Origin: Marivirga tractuosa DSM 4126
GTDB taxonomy: Bacteria > Bacteroidota > Bacteroidia > Cytophagales > Cyclobacteriaceae
Length of the DNA: 64,000 bases
Direction: 5' to 3'
Assembly (NCBI RefSeq): GCF_000183425.1
Contig: NC_014759.1
Location: 2,201,001-2,265,000, forward strand
Part shown: positions 25,931 through 34,339 of the stretch, one piece after another
Layout of the letters: each line of letters opens with the position of its first letter
How positions within the stretch are numbered: the stretch's first letter is position 1
Translations under genes and position numbers: made by a program
Notes under the pieces: generated by a model
What the model saw: the letters and a program-made list of their open reading frames with translations, nothing else
Told to the model about the DNA's origin: nothing
Database searches by the model: none

Positions 25931-26914
25931 ATGGAGAAATTTGAAAATGAAGTAGAAGCTGCAAATGCTTTACATGAAAAATTCGAAAGCTTAAAAAAGG
26001 AAATCAGGAAAGTTATTGTTGGTCAGGATGATGTAATCCGGTTGGTGATTAGTTCATTTTTCTGCCATTCTCATAGTCTTTTGGTTGGTGTTCCTGGTTT
26101 AGCAAAAACCCTTTTAATCAATACCGTGGCATCTGCCATGAACCTAAAATTTAACCGAATACAGTTTACTCCTGATTTGATGCCTTCAGACATCATTGGC
26201 GCTGAAACTTTAGATAAGGACAGGAACTTTAAGTTTATCAAAGGGCCTATTTTTAATAATATCATCCTTGCAGATGAAATTAATAGGACACCTCCCAAAA
26301 CACAAGCTGCACTATTGGAATCGATGCAAGAGAAAAATGTGACTGTTGCGGGTGAAACTTATGCTTTACCTGATCCATTTTTTGTATTGGCAACCCAAAA
26401 TCCTATTGAACAAGAAGGAACTTATCCGTTGCCAGAAGCGCAATTAGATCGATTTATGTTTAATATCACATTAGACTACCCTTCTTATGAAGATGAATTG
26501 AATATTGTAAAAACATCAGGGCAAGAGCTTGAAGGAGTAGAAGCTGTAATGACTTCTGAAGAAATCCTTTACTTTCAAAAATTGGTTAATAAAGTACCCG
26601 TTACTAACAATGTGATTGAATTTGCTGTAAAATTAGTACATAGTACAAGGCCTAATACTGAAAAAGCATATAATATCACCAATGAATATTTAGAATGGGG
26701 AGCAGGGCCTAGGGCATCTCAATTCTTAATTAAGGGCGCTAAATGCAATGCTTTGTTAAGCGGTAAGTACTCTCCCGACATTGAAGATGTGAAAGCTGTG
26801 GCAATTCCAGTCTTACGCCATAGATTGGTGAAGAACTTTAAAGCTGATGCAGAAGGAATGAGCATCGAAAAAATTATTGAAGAGCTAATCTGGAAAGTAG
26901 AGGGAAAAGGCTAA
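25931..26914 (+). CDS. MoxR family AAA+ ATPase
   Basis: 327 residues. AAA+ core with Walker A GVPGLAKT, Walker B ILADEINR, sensor-1 TQNPIEQEGTYPLPEAQLDR and the C-terminal lid (LRHRLVKNFKADAEG). MoxR ATPases assemble or activate partner complexes together with von Willebrand-type proteins, usually encoded beside them (BatA, BatD, DUF58). Here no such genes follow; instead it is the last gene of the SurA-like operon, 5 bp after surA. Cytoplasmic, with unknown partner. The identity is firm, the role is inferred. Confidence 0.93.
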   Translation: MEKFENEVEAANALHEKFESLKKEIRKVIVGQDDVIRLVISSFFCHSHSLLVGVPGLAKTLLINTVASAMNLKFNRIQFTPDLMPSDIIGAETLDKDRNFKFIKGPIFNNIILADEINRTPPKTQAALLESMQEKNVTVAGETYALPDPFFVLATQNPIEQEGTYPLPEAQLDRFMFNITLDYPSYEDELNIVKTSGQELEGVEAVMTSEEILYFQKLVNKVPVTNNVIEFAVKLVHSTRPNTEKAYNITNEYLEWGAGPRASQFLIKGAKCNALLSGKYSPDIEDVKAVAIPVLRHRLVKNFKADAEGMSIEKIIEELIWKVEGKG

Positions 26915-27063
26915 AGTATTGATTTTTGTTTTTTGGAATCAAAAACATTCTTTATGTGTGGAAACTTGATTATGACAAGTTGATGTTTTTTAATTGGGTA
27001 TTTCGTGCAGCAATAAGAAAGCATTGAGACAGCTTCTTAACAAAAAGAAATTTCACATTGATT

Positions 27064-27909
27064 TCACTCAATTAAAAGTTCTTCTAGCAAAGGCTTTAGA
27101 CTACCCTCAAGATCTTCTGCCTGATTGTATCCTTCATGTTTCATGCGAACATTTCCTTTCTTATCAAGAATGACTAAGGCCGGAACTCCAGTAAATCCAA
27201 ATTTCTTATGAGCCACTGAATTTTCATCGTAAGCTAATCGAAAATTAGTCGCTCTCTTCAAATGAAATGACAATGCTTTTTCAGGAGTATCTCCCCCCGT
27301 ATCAGTACATGCAATAATAAATTCAACTTGCTCGCCATTGCTAACCAGATTGGCTCTTATACCCTCCAATTCTTTCATTTCCGCAATGCAAGGAGCGCAC
27401 CATGTACCAAAAAAATCGATCACAACCACCTTATTTGAAAATGAGGTATTATCTAAATCCTTTTGCTCGATCAAGTCAAGCATTTTAAATTTCGGAGCAG
27501 GATCATTCACTTTTTGACTTAAGTTATCCGCTACAATATTGGGCACCCAGAAAAGAGCTACTACCACAGAAAATGCTGTAACCAAAAGGCCAGAGCTAAG
27601 CTTTGCTAGCTTTCCTGTATTCAGCAGCCCCAGTACAACCGCTATGGCAAATATTACGATCGATATCCACAACCCTGGAAGTTCTCCAAGGATCAACAAA
27701 TAATAGACTAGACTCAAAGGCCCTAAAATTATTACCGCTTTAATCAGAAAGTGAATTGAGTTTTTAATTTGAAAAGAAGAGAGTAAGAATAACAATACTG
27801 TCCCGAGAATAATAGAATAGCTCATATTCAAACTTATGAACTTCATAAAAATGGCTAAAACCACAGGCGGTATGAATCCTGTTAAAAATAAGCTTCCAAT
27901 TCTTTTCAT
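27064..27909 (-). CDS. TlpA-like membrane thiol-disulfide oxidoreductase
   Basis: 281 residues. Five hydrophobic helices (about 8-25, 29-46, 53-73, 79-96, 104-124) precede a thioredoxin-like redoxin domain (about 132-278) with the active site FFGTWCAPC (Cys171 and Cys174) and the cis-Pro in FTGVPALVILD. It is anchored so that the redox domain is most likely periplasmic, where such proteins reduce cytochrome c or other disulfides. The multi-helix anchor is longer than in ordinary TlpA/ResA (one helix). Monocistronic. Partner unknown. Confidence 0.85.
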   Translation of the reverse strand: MKRIGSLFLTGFIPPVVLAIFMKFISLNMSYSIILGTVLLFLLSSFQIKNSIHFLIKAVIILGPLSLVYYLLILGELPGLWISIVIFAIAVVLGLLNTGKLAKLSSGLLVTAFSVVVALFWVPNIVADNLSQKVNDPAPKFKMLDLIEQKDLDNTSFSNKVVVIDFFGTWCAPCIAEMKELEGIRANLVSNGEQVEFIIACTDTGGDTPEKALSFHLKRATNFRLAYDENSVAHKKFGFTGVPALVILDKKGNVRMKHEGYNQAEDLEGSLKPLLEELLIE

Positions 27910-28130
27910 TGAGTATCAGGTTTTATCAAGACCAGCAACTTTCAATAGTGGAAAACTAATCTCAAGGCAATTTTCAAATTACCATTACTAAGTTATGCAC
28001 TAATAGGATAGCTCTAGTGATTTTTAGCCAACTTTTTTTTTCTAATTACAGCTGAGAATAAGGATCATTTAGCTAGTACCTTAACGATTCTAACTTATTG
28101 CATTACAACGTCTTTCATTAATAAATTTGT

Positions 28131-28488
28131 CTAATTATCACCAATAGTATAATCTTTGGCTTGGCTTAGTTCCACCTTGTATTCAAATTTCCATTTGTCT
28201 TTATATTTTGAATTCCAAACTAAAATTTCGCCTTTTTTGTCCGGAAGTTCTAATTCAAAAGTGCCATCCTTTTTTGGAACAGTACCAATTCTATGACCTT
28301 CAACAATCATATTGGTATTGATGCCGTTTTTGTTGTTTTTTTTGGAATGCTATGTGCCCAAGCATATAAGTCTTTCCATCATCTTTTTTCTCAAACTTAT
28401 ATTTTACCATAAAGTCCTTGTTTTGGGCGGTATGTGGGTACTCAGTTTGAAAAATGACAAGGCTAAATAATATAAGTAAGGTTTTCAT
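28131..28488 (-). pseudogene. Small exported protein gene with a +1 frameshift in an A8 run
   Basis: The ATG at 28488 overlaps the stop of the DUF4221 gene (ATGA). It encodes a signal peptide and MVKYKFEKKDDGKTYMLGHI, then enters a run of eight A residues on the coding strand (28336-28343), after which the frame closes at 28300. In the +1-shifted frame the reading continues smoothly (NGINTNMIVEGHRIGTVP..., then KKGEILVWNSKYKDKWKFE) to a TAG at 28131-28133. With seven As the gene would encode 118 residues in one frame. The break is either a recent mutation, a sequencing error in a homopolymer, or a slippage site. No family recognised; the beta-rich sequence may be an envelope protein. Confidence 0.7.
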
Positions 28489-29636
28489 TGAGTAGCGTTT
28501 TTAAGTTTAAATAAATCAAAAGAAAATTGGCTGTCATCTTCTTTTTCATATTGATAATTATTGAAGAAATATAAGCCATCCTCATTGATAAAATTGATGC
28601 CAAATGAGTACTTTTTAGCATTTATTGGGCTCTCCCCAATTATTTTAAATTCGTTATTTAAAATAATAATAGAGGCGTTTTTGCCTAATGTGCTTCTATC
28701 CGCAAATTTACTAATGGGATTATAAGCAAAACGATAATACACTTTACGCCATCTGTCATATTTTAAGCCTGAATAAAAACCCTGTTCTGCCTGAATTCTA
28801 AAGGTTCTTTCATCATCATTGTAAAGTTCACCGGCTAAGGGTTTTAAGGTTTTCATTTCAGAAGAGCCACCAAAATGCTTGGACTTATTGCCTTGGGCAT
28901 CTGTCACGTAAATATATTCATCATTGGGGAAACTCATAATGATACTATTATTATCTTCATTAAAAGTAGAGATTGCTTTCCTATAGCTATGTTTATCCCA
29001 AAAACCTTCATCGTATTTCTCAGATAAATTGTATTTGGTACCTAAGGATTTCCTAGCTATATCAAATTCCACCATGCCGTAATCTGAAGAGGTAGCATTT
29101 TCCATTGGAGAGGGGTAAGTTGGTAGATAAAGTTTGGTCTTTTTAAAATATGCAGGATGAATTCCATCTGGATATGTATAATGCAGATCCTCTAATTGGA
29201 GACCGAATTGATCAATATTATTACCAGCAGAATCGACAAGATAAATTTGTTGGGGTAATGGATCAAATAGAAAGATTGAATCAAAGTTGTGCGTATAGGC
29301 AAAGTTTATACTTTTCGGAACACTTTTAGATCCTTCAAAATCAAACTGGTTTTCATTTAATAAATCCTGCGATTTCAAATCATAGATGGAAGTATATTTC
29401 CCGTGAGAATGGAACAATAACAAATATTGAGGATTTTGACTTGGATATACCTGTACACCTCTGTTATAGGCAGTTTTGGTATTATCTAAATCAAAAGTCA
29501 GTGAACTTGCAATTTCAAGTGCGAAGTTAGTTTGTGAGTTTTCTGCATTTTGATACGATTTTTGGCAGGAGTTTAGAATTGAGATAGATAGCAATGCAAA
29601 TATGAAAATAGGGATTGTACGGAGGTTTTTCTGCAT
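28485..29636 (-). CDS. DUF4221 family lipoprotein (second copy)
   Basis: 383 residues. Lipoprotein signal with ISILNSC (Cys at about 24). The mature part looks like a beta-propeller: YLLLFHSHGKYTSIYDLKS, HNFDSIFLFDPLPQQIYLVD and IIMSFPNDEYIYVTDAQGN are blade-like segments. A second, diverged copy of the same type lies at 16690-17817. It is co-transcribed with the frameshifted small gene downstream (4-bp ATGA overlap). DUF4221 proteins are of unknown function. Confidence 0.78.
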   Translation of the reverse strand: MQKNLRTIPIFIFALLSISILNSCQKSYQNAENSQTNFALEIASSLTFDLDNTKTAYNRGVQVYPSQNPQYLLLFHSHGKYTSIYDLKSQDLLNENQFDFEGSKSVPKSINFAYTHNFDSIFLFDPLPQQIYLVDSAGNNIDQFGLQLEDLHYTYPDGIHPAYFKKTKLYLPTYPSPMENATSSDYGMVEFDIARKSLGTKYNLSEKYDEGFWDKHSYRKAISTFNEDNNSIIMSFPNDEYIYVTDAQGNKSKHFGGSSEMKTLKPLAGELYNDDERTFRIQAEQGFYSGLKYDRWRKVYYRFAYNPISKFADRSTLGKNASIIILNNEFKIIGESPINAKKYSFGINFINEDGLYFFNNYQYEKEDDSQFSFDLFKLKNATQ

Positions 29637-29749
29637 ATTAAACTTGATCTGAACAATAGCTATTTTTGACTTAATTATAAAGCTAAGATTAAAAAAGTAA
29701 TAGGGCAGTTTACTATCTAATAAAGTAAGATTGACTCTAATTTACATAC

Positions 29750-29785
29750 AAAAAAAGCCCCTCAGATTTCTCTGAGAGGCTTTCA
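29750..29785 (-). terminator. Terminator of dnaK
   Basis: On the minus strand AGCCTCTCAGA pairs with TCTGAGGGGCT (11 bp, one mismatch or wobble, 4-nt loop) followed by seven Ts, 25 bp after the dnaK stop. Confidence 0.85.
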
Positions 29786-29809
29786 CTAAAATTTATGATT
29801 TATTGATTC

Positions 29810-31747
29810 TTACTTAGAATCTTTTTTATCATCATCATTTACTTCTTCATATTCCACATCATCTACGCCATCAGCACTTTCGCCTTGTGCTTGCTGCCCT
29901 GCGTCTCCGCCTGGCTGTCCTTCAGCACCACCAGCTTCTTGCTGTGCTTGGTAGATTTCCTGTGAAGCTGCTTGCCATGCATTATTTAAACCTTCCATTG
30001 AGCTATCAATTGCTTCAACATCTTGGCTGCTATGTGCTTCTTTCAATTTAGCTAGAGCATCGTTGATGGCCGTTTTGTTGCCTTCAGATAACTTGTCACC
30101 AAATTCTTTCATTTGCTTCTCAGTTTGGAAAATTAAAGAGTCAGCTTGATTGATTTTGTCAATCTTCTCTTTCTCTTTTTTATCGGTTTCAGCATTTGCT
30201 TCCGCCTCTTTTCTCATTTTCTCGATTTCCTCTTCGGACAATCCTGAAGAAGCCTCAATTCTGATTTTTTGCTCTTTACCAGTTCCTTTATCTTTAGCAG
30301 ATACATTCAAGATACCATTGGCATCAATATCGAATGTTACTTCGATTTGAGGAACACCTCTTGGTGCTGGTGGAATACCATCTAAGTGGAATCTACCAAT
30401 TGAACGGTTGTCTTTCGCCATTGATCTTTCACCCTGCAATACGTGGATTTCCACTGAAGGCTGATTATCAGAAGCCGTACTGAATGTTTCTGACTTCTTA
30501 GAAGGAATCGTAGTATTTGATTCAATCAATTTAGTCATTACTCCACCCATAGTCTCAATACCTAATGATAATGGAGTTACATCCAATAAAAGAACGTCTT
30601 TTACCTCTCCAGTTAATACACCACCTTGAATTGCAGCACCAATTGCCACAACTTCATCAGGGTTTACACCTTTAGAAGGTTTTTTGCCAAAGAATTTCTC
30701 TACTTCTTCCTGAATTCTTGGGATACGGGTTGAACCACCTACCAAGATTACTTCATCAATTTCAGAAGGAGATAATCCAGCATCTTCCAAAGCCTTCTTA
30801 ACCGGAGCCATTGATCTCTTCACTAAGTCGTCAGATAATTGCTCGAATTTCGAACGGCTTAATTTTCTTACCAAGTGCTTAGGCACGCCATCCACTGGCA
30901 TTATATAAGGCAAGTTCACTTCTGTTTCAGTAGAACTAGACAACTCAATCTTAGCTTTCTCAGCAGCTTCTTTCAATCTCTGCAAAGCCATTGGGTCTTG
31001 TTTCAAGTCAATGCCTTGCTCATTTTTAAATTCGTCTGCTAACCAGTTGATAATCACTTGATCGAAGTCATCACCACCCAAGTGAACATCACCATTAGTA
31101 GATTTTACTTCGAATACGCCATCGCCTAATTCTAATACAGAGATATCGAAAGTACCACCACCTAAATCGTAAACGGCAATGTTTTGATCTTTATCTCTTT
31201 TGTCTAGACCGTAGGCCAAAGCCGCAGCCGTTGGCTCATTTATAATTCTTTTTACTTCTAATCCTGCAATTTGTCCAGCTTCTTTGGTTGCCTGACGCTC
31301 TGCATCGTTAAAGTAAGCAGGAACCGTGATAACAGCTTCTGTCACTTCTTGTCCTAAGTAATCTTCTGCAGTAGACTTCATTTTCTGAAGAATCATTGCA
31401 GATAATTCTTGAGGAGTATAATTTCTATCTCCTACTTTAACTCTTACTGTATCGTTTGCTCCAGATTCTACTTTGTAAGAAGCTATTTTTTTCTCTTCTG
31501 AAACTTCGGAGAACTTCTTACCCATAAATCTTTTCACCGAAGCAATTGTATTGGCAGGGTTGGTAATAGCTTGACGTTTTGCAGGATCACCTACTTTTCG
31601 TTCGCCTTTCCCTTCATCCAAAAACGCTACAATTGAAGGAGTAGTTCTTCTACCCTCACTGTTGGGGATTACAACGGGCTCATTACCCTCCATTACCGCC
31701 ACACAGGAGTTGGTAGTACCTAAGTCAATTCCAATAATTTTTCCCAT
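29810..31747 (-). CDS. dnaK: Molecular chaperone DnaK (Hsp70)
   Basis: 645 residues, full length. Nucleotide-binding domain with [13 protein letters not shown] (4-16), [36 protein letters not shown] and [12 protein letters not shown]; the linker [13 protein letters not shown] (about 388-400); substrate-binding beta domain and helical lid; and a tail rich in Gly, Gln and acidic residues ending in DDKKDSK. Cytoplasmic ATP-driven chaperone working with DnaJ and GrpE, which are not encoded nearby. It is transcribed alone, with its own terminator and an unusual promoter region. Confidence 0.98.
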   Translation of the reverse strand: MGKIIGIDLGTTNSCVAVMEGNEPVVIPNSEGRRTTPSIVAFLDEGKGERKVGDPAKRQAITNPANTIASVKRFMGKKFSEVSEEKKIASYKVESGANDTVRVKVGDRNYTPQELSAMILQKMKSTAEDYLGQEVTEAVITVPAYFNDAERQATKEAGQIAGLEVKRIINEPTAAALAYGLDKRDKDQNIAVYDLGGGTFDISVLELGDGVFEVKSTNGDVHLGGDDFDQVIINWLADEFKNEQGIDLKQDPMALQRLKEAAEKAKIELSSSTETEVNLPYIMPVDGVPKHLVRKLSRSKFEQLSDDLVKRSMAPVKKALEDAGLSPSEIDEVILVGGSTRIPRIQEEVEKFFGKKPSKGVNPDEVVAIGAAIQGGVLTGEVKDVLLLDVTPLSLGIETMGGVMTKLIESNTTIPSKKSETFSTASDNQPSVEIHVLQGERSMAKDNRSIGRFHLDGIPPAPRGVPQIEVTFDIDANGILNVSAKDKGTGKEQKIRIEASSGLSEEEIEKMRKEAEANAETDKKEKEKIDKINQADSLIFQTEKQMKEFGDKLSEGNKTAINDALAKLKEAHSSQDVEAIDSSMEGLNNAWQAASQEIYQAQQEAGGAEGQPGGDAGQQAQGESADGVDDVEYEEVNDDDKKDSK

Positions 31748-31792
31748 GATCTATTTATTTTCTAATTTTAAATTCATTTTTCACATCAAGTA

Positions 31793-31808
31793 ACAATGGA
31801 TGTGCCAA
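31793..31808 (-). promoter_or_regulatory. Sigma-54-like -24/-12 element upstream of dnaK
   Basis: On the minus strand TTGGCACA-TCCA-TTGT matches the -24/-12 consensus TTGGCACG-N4-TTGC with the correct spacing; the only clear departures are A for G after GCAC and T for C in the -12 box. It ends 46 bp before the dnaK ATG, leaving a leader of about 35 nt. Promoter function is inferred. Confidence 0.4.
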
Positions 31809-31825
31809 TAGCAAATGAGTTCACT

Positions 31826-31848
31826 TTGTCTGACATTATGACATTTGT
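31826..31848. promoter_or_regulatory. TGACAT repeats upstream of the dnaK promoter element
   Basis: TGACAT-T-ATGACAT (31831-31845), flanked by TTTGTC on the left, forms overlapping direct/near-inverted repeats of a TGACA/TGTCA unit, 20-40 bp upstream of the sigma-54-like element. This is where an activator of dnaK could bind. Confidence 0.35.
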
Positions 31849-31936
31849 AAAAAGATTTCATGGGAATTCGGCAGATTTTATAGTCCATTGAATTTCAAAA
31901 ACCTTTATTTTGTCATTCATATTATAAGCTGACATC

Positions 31937-32449
31937 ATGATTCAAAAAGAGCATGAACATATCGAAAACACCAAGCACGACTTGCAAATCGTTTTAATTG
32001 CTGAAAATATTCGAACGCCTGAAAATTTGGGAATGATCATGCGTTTATCTGAGGCTTTTGGGCTTGAAAAGATCTATTTCGTGGGTGAGCATGCCATTGA
32101 TCTGACAACCAAGGCGAAAAGAGCTTCAAGAAACACTTACAAAACCATGGACTATGAATTTGTAGTAGATGTAAAAAAGCAATTTAGCCAACTCCTAGAA
32201 GTAGGATACCACGCAATTGCTTTAGAAATAACAAAGTTTAGCGAGCCTATACATAATTTGAGAATTAATAATCAAAAAAAGGTTGTGCTTATTATTGGTT
32301 CAGAAAGACAGGGCATATCAGAAGAATTGCTTCAATTTTGTCAAAACCATTATCACATCCCTATGTTTGGAGGTAATTCTTCAATTAATGTCGTGAATGC
32401 ATTATCTATTGGATTGTTCAAAATTACAGAGAATCCAAACAAGCATTAA
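31937..32449 (+). CDS. SpoU/TrmH-family RNA 2'-O-ribose methyltransferase
   Basis: 170 residues with the three SPOUT motifs: ENLGMIMRLSEAFGL (motif 1, N and R conserved), VVLIIGSERQGIS (motif 2) and IPMFGGNSSINVVNALSIGLF (motif 3). These form the trefoil-knot SAM site and methylate a ribose 2'-OH in tRNA or rRNA. It lacks the N-terminal extension of RlmB-type rRNA enzymes, so it is a minimal TrmH/TrmL-like protein; which nucleotide it modifies cannot be read from the sequence. Divergent from dnaK. Confidence 0.9.
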   Translation: MIQKEHEHIENTKHDLQIVLIAENIRTPENLGMIMRLSEAFGLEKIYFVGEHAIDLTTKAKRASRNTYKTMDYEFVVDVKKQFSQLLEVGYHAIALEITKFSEPIHNLRINNQKKVVLIIGSERQGISEELLQFCQNHYHIPMFGGNSSINVVNALSIGLFKITENPNKH

Positions 32450-32480
32450 AAAAGCCATTCACCTTAACGGAAATGGCTTA
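32446..32480 (-). terminator. Terminator of the DUF4168 gene
   Basis: AAGCCATT (32452-32459) and AATGGCTT (32472-32479) form an 8-bp stem with a 12-nt loop; reading on the minus strand it is followed by six Ts. It begins 23 bp after the DUF4168 stop and may also stop the converging methyltransferase transcript. Confidence 0.7.
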
Positions 32481-32502
32481 TCATTATGAAAATAATCTGC
32501 TT

Positions 32503-32982
32503 TTAACCCTGTGATTTCGACTGAACAACGGTATCAACTTTTTTCCTAAAATCTTCATCTTGTTGATACGCCATCATTATTTTCTGATATTTCTCTTGGC
32601 TTATATCATGATTTTCAAGTGCAGCTACCATTTTTGATTGGGTCTTCTGATTGTTGGCCATAATTTCTTGAGCAGCAGCGTTGAAAGCTTTCATTTCCGC
32701 TTTGCTGGCTTCTTCATCTGATTGACCTTGCTGAATTGCCACAATTTCGTTGAACCTATCTAAATCCAAATCATTCTTTTTAATGATATTCATGGATTCC
32801 TTTTTTGCTTCTTGCTGTACTTTGGTAACATCCAAATTTGCCTCTACAAATGTCTCAATTTCCTCATCGCTATAATCTGTTGTTACCTTTTTTTGTTGCT
32901 GCTGCATTGGCATTTGCTGTTGTGCAAATGCAACTACTGCAAACATTGATAGTATAGCGGTTGTAAAAATCTTCTTACTCAT
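32503..32982 (-). CDS. DUF4168 domain periplasmic protein
   Basis: 159 residues. Signal peptide (1-20, ending VVAFAQ), a Gln/Met-rich stretch, and a helical DUF4168 domain (about 35-150: YSDEEIETFVEANLDV, DLDLDRFNEIV, ISQEKYQKIMMAYQQD). The domain is a helical bundle found in many Gram-negative periplasmic proteins without known role. Monocistronic with its own terminator. Confidence 0.85.
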   Translation of the reverse strand: MSKKIFTTAILSMFAVVAFAQQQMPMQQQQKKVTTDYSDEEIETFVEANLDVTKVQQEAKKESMNIIKKNDLDLDRFNEIVAIQQGQSDEEASKAEMKAFNAAAQEIMANNQKTQSKMVAALENHDISQEKYQKIMMAYQQDEDFRKKVDTVVQSKSQG

Positions 32983-33109
32983 CGTTTTCTGGTTTTGTTT
33001 TAATATAATTTTTCAACCATGGCAACGAATGAGAATTGCATTGTTGCCTTTTTTTAGAAGATTTTCAAAAGTTCTTTATAAACTGAAATAGATTGTTAAA
33101 ATACTGAAA

Positions 33110-33691
33110 TCAAGTTTCCGACTCAAGCAACCATTTTGGGGTTTCTGGTGCTTGGTATTGTTCCATTTTCGTTAACAAATTATCAATACTTTTATCGCTC
33201 AAAAGCATTTTTCTATTTATATCCTTCAAAAAGTCTTGTGCTGTCATCTGAGAAAGCATATCCAAAAGTGGTTGGTAGAAGTTTTCCATATTCAATAAAC
33301 CAACTGGTTTTTTATGCAAACCCAATTGACCCCAAGTCAGGATTTCAAATAATTCTTCCATGGTGCCAAATCCACCTGGTAAGGCAATAAAGCCATCTGC
33401 CAAATCATGCATTTTTAGTTTTCTTTCATGCATAGACTCGACCACTATCATTTCAGACAATTCAGTATGGGCAACTTCTTTGGTTTGCAAAAAATCAGGG
33501 ATGACTCCAATCACTTCTCCCTTTTCACTTAGAGCACCATCTGCCACAGCACCCATTAAACCGATTTTTGCACCACCATAAACAACACTTATATTTTTTT
33601 GAGCTAAAATTTTACCCAAAAGGAATGCTTCCTCTCGATATTTTCCGTTTGTACCTGCGCTTGAACCGCAGAAGACTGTTATTCTCTTCAT
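33110..33691 (-). CDS. LOG family protein (cytokinin riboside 5'-monophosphate phosphoribohydrolase-like)
   Basis: 193 residues of the LOG/TIGR00730 family. Shows VFCGSSAGTNGKYREEA at the N-terminus, VYGGAKIGLMGAVADGAL, and the signature PGGFGTMEELFEILTW with the conserved Glu and Gly of the active site. LOG enzymes split the N-glycosidic bond of nucleoside monophosphates such as AMP or cytokinin nucleotides. In bacteria the physiological role is often nucleotide salvage or stress. Cytoplasmic. Located 50 bp downstream of the DUF4269 gene on the same strand. Confidence 0.92.
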   Translation of the reverse strand: MKRITVFCGSSAGTNGKYREEAFLLGKILAQKNISVVYGGAKIGLMGAVADGALSEKGEVIGVIPDFLQTKEVAHTELSEMIVVESMHERKLKMHDLADGFIALPGGFGTMEELFEILTWGQLGLHKKPVGLLNMENFYQPLLDMLSQMTAQDFLKDINRKMLLSDKSIDNLLTKMEQYQAPETPKWLLESET

Positions 33692-33741
33692 ACCTAATGA
33701 TAGCTTTATTTTAAGTTAAAACAAATGATTTTCTTTTGCAT

Positions 33742-34257
33742 TCAATATTCTAAAAGGCTTTGATATGGATCCCCTTTTAAATTTAATAATTCGGCAAATG
33801 CAGGCTCTGTTTTCATGCCTGATTCCTTCAAGCTGATAATTTCTTTTTTGAAGTCTTCACTTCTAGCATTTAAGATCTCATGCTCAATCAACATATGCTG
33901 AAATGCTATTTGTTGATTGGAAGGCTTACTTTGACCAAATATTTCTACAGGAAAATTGTCCATCATAAACCGCACTATTACTGTAGGTTCATCCTGAAAT
34001 ATTTTTTCCATCATAGAAAATTGGGGATAATTGCTAAAATCCTTTTGAATATCATCTTTAAACACCTGCTTATCTTCGAATGAGCAAACAATATCTAGAT
34101 CACTATCATTTATGGCTATGTCAATTGGAATCGTTCCAGCTAGAATAGGCTGGAAATTTGACAGTTTGTCCATGACTTTATTATCAGTCAACACTTTATG
34201 AGCTTCTTTTTGAAGCTGGCTTCCATTTTTGAGATAGTTGATAGACTGGAAATTCAT
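33742..34257 (-). CDS. DUF4269 family nucleotidyltransferase-like protein
   Basis: 171 residues, no signal peptide. Carries AGTIPIDIAINDSDLDIV (40-57), a Gly-Thr then Asp-x-Asp arrangement (D53, D55) like the catalytic start of nucleotidyltransferases, followed by VIVRFMMDNFPVEIFGQ, where a third acidic residue (E116 region) would complete a metal site. DUF4269 proteins match this layout and are of unknown substrate. It lies 50 bp before the LOG-family gene and may share its transcript. Confidence 0.85.
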   Translation of the reverse strand: MNFQSINYLKNGSQLQKEAHKVLTDNKVMDKLSNFQPILAGTIPIDIAINDSDLDIVCSFEDKQVFKDDIQKDFSNYPQFSMMEKIFQDEPTVIVRFMMDNFPVEIFGQSKPSNQQIAFQHMLIEHEILNARSEDFKKEIISLKESGMKTEPAFAELLNLKGDPYQSLLEY

Positions 34258-34339
34258 TTTTGTTGCTTTTATTTAACACTTTGTAATTTTGTTAAACTCA
34301 TAAAACAGTTTTACAAATTGTTGTTAAGAAACAACACTA

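Noticed and set aside
28300..28488. 62-codon frame as an intact small gene
   Set aside because: The frame ends shortly after an A8 run and the downstream 170 bp encode a clear continuation in the other frame, so it is one disrupted gene.
30150..30350. Antisense frame within dnaK
   Set aside because: Antisense frames are frequent across conserved genes such as dnaK; nothing supports expression.
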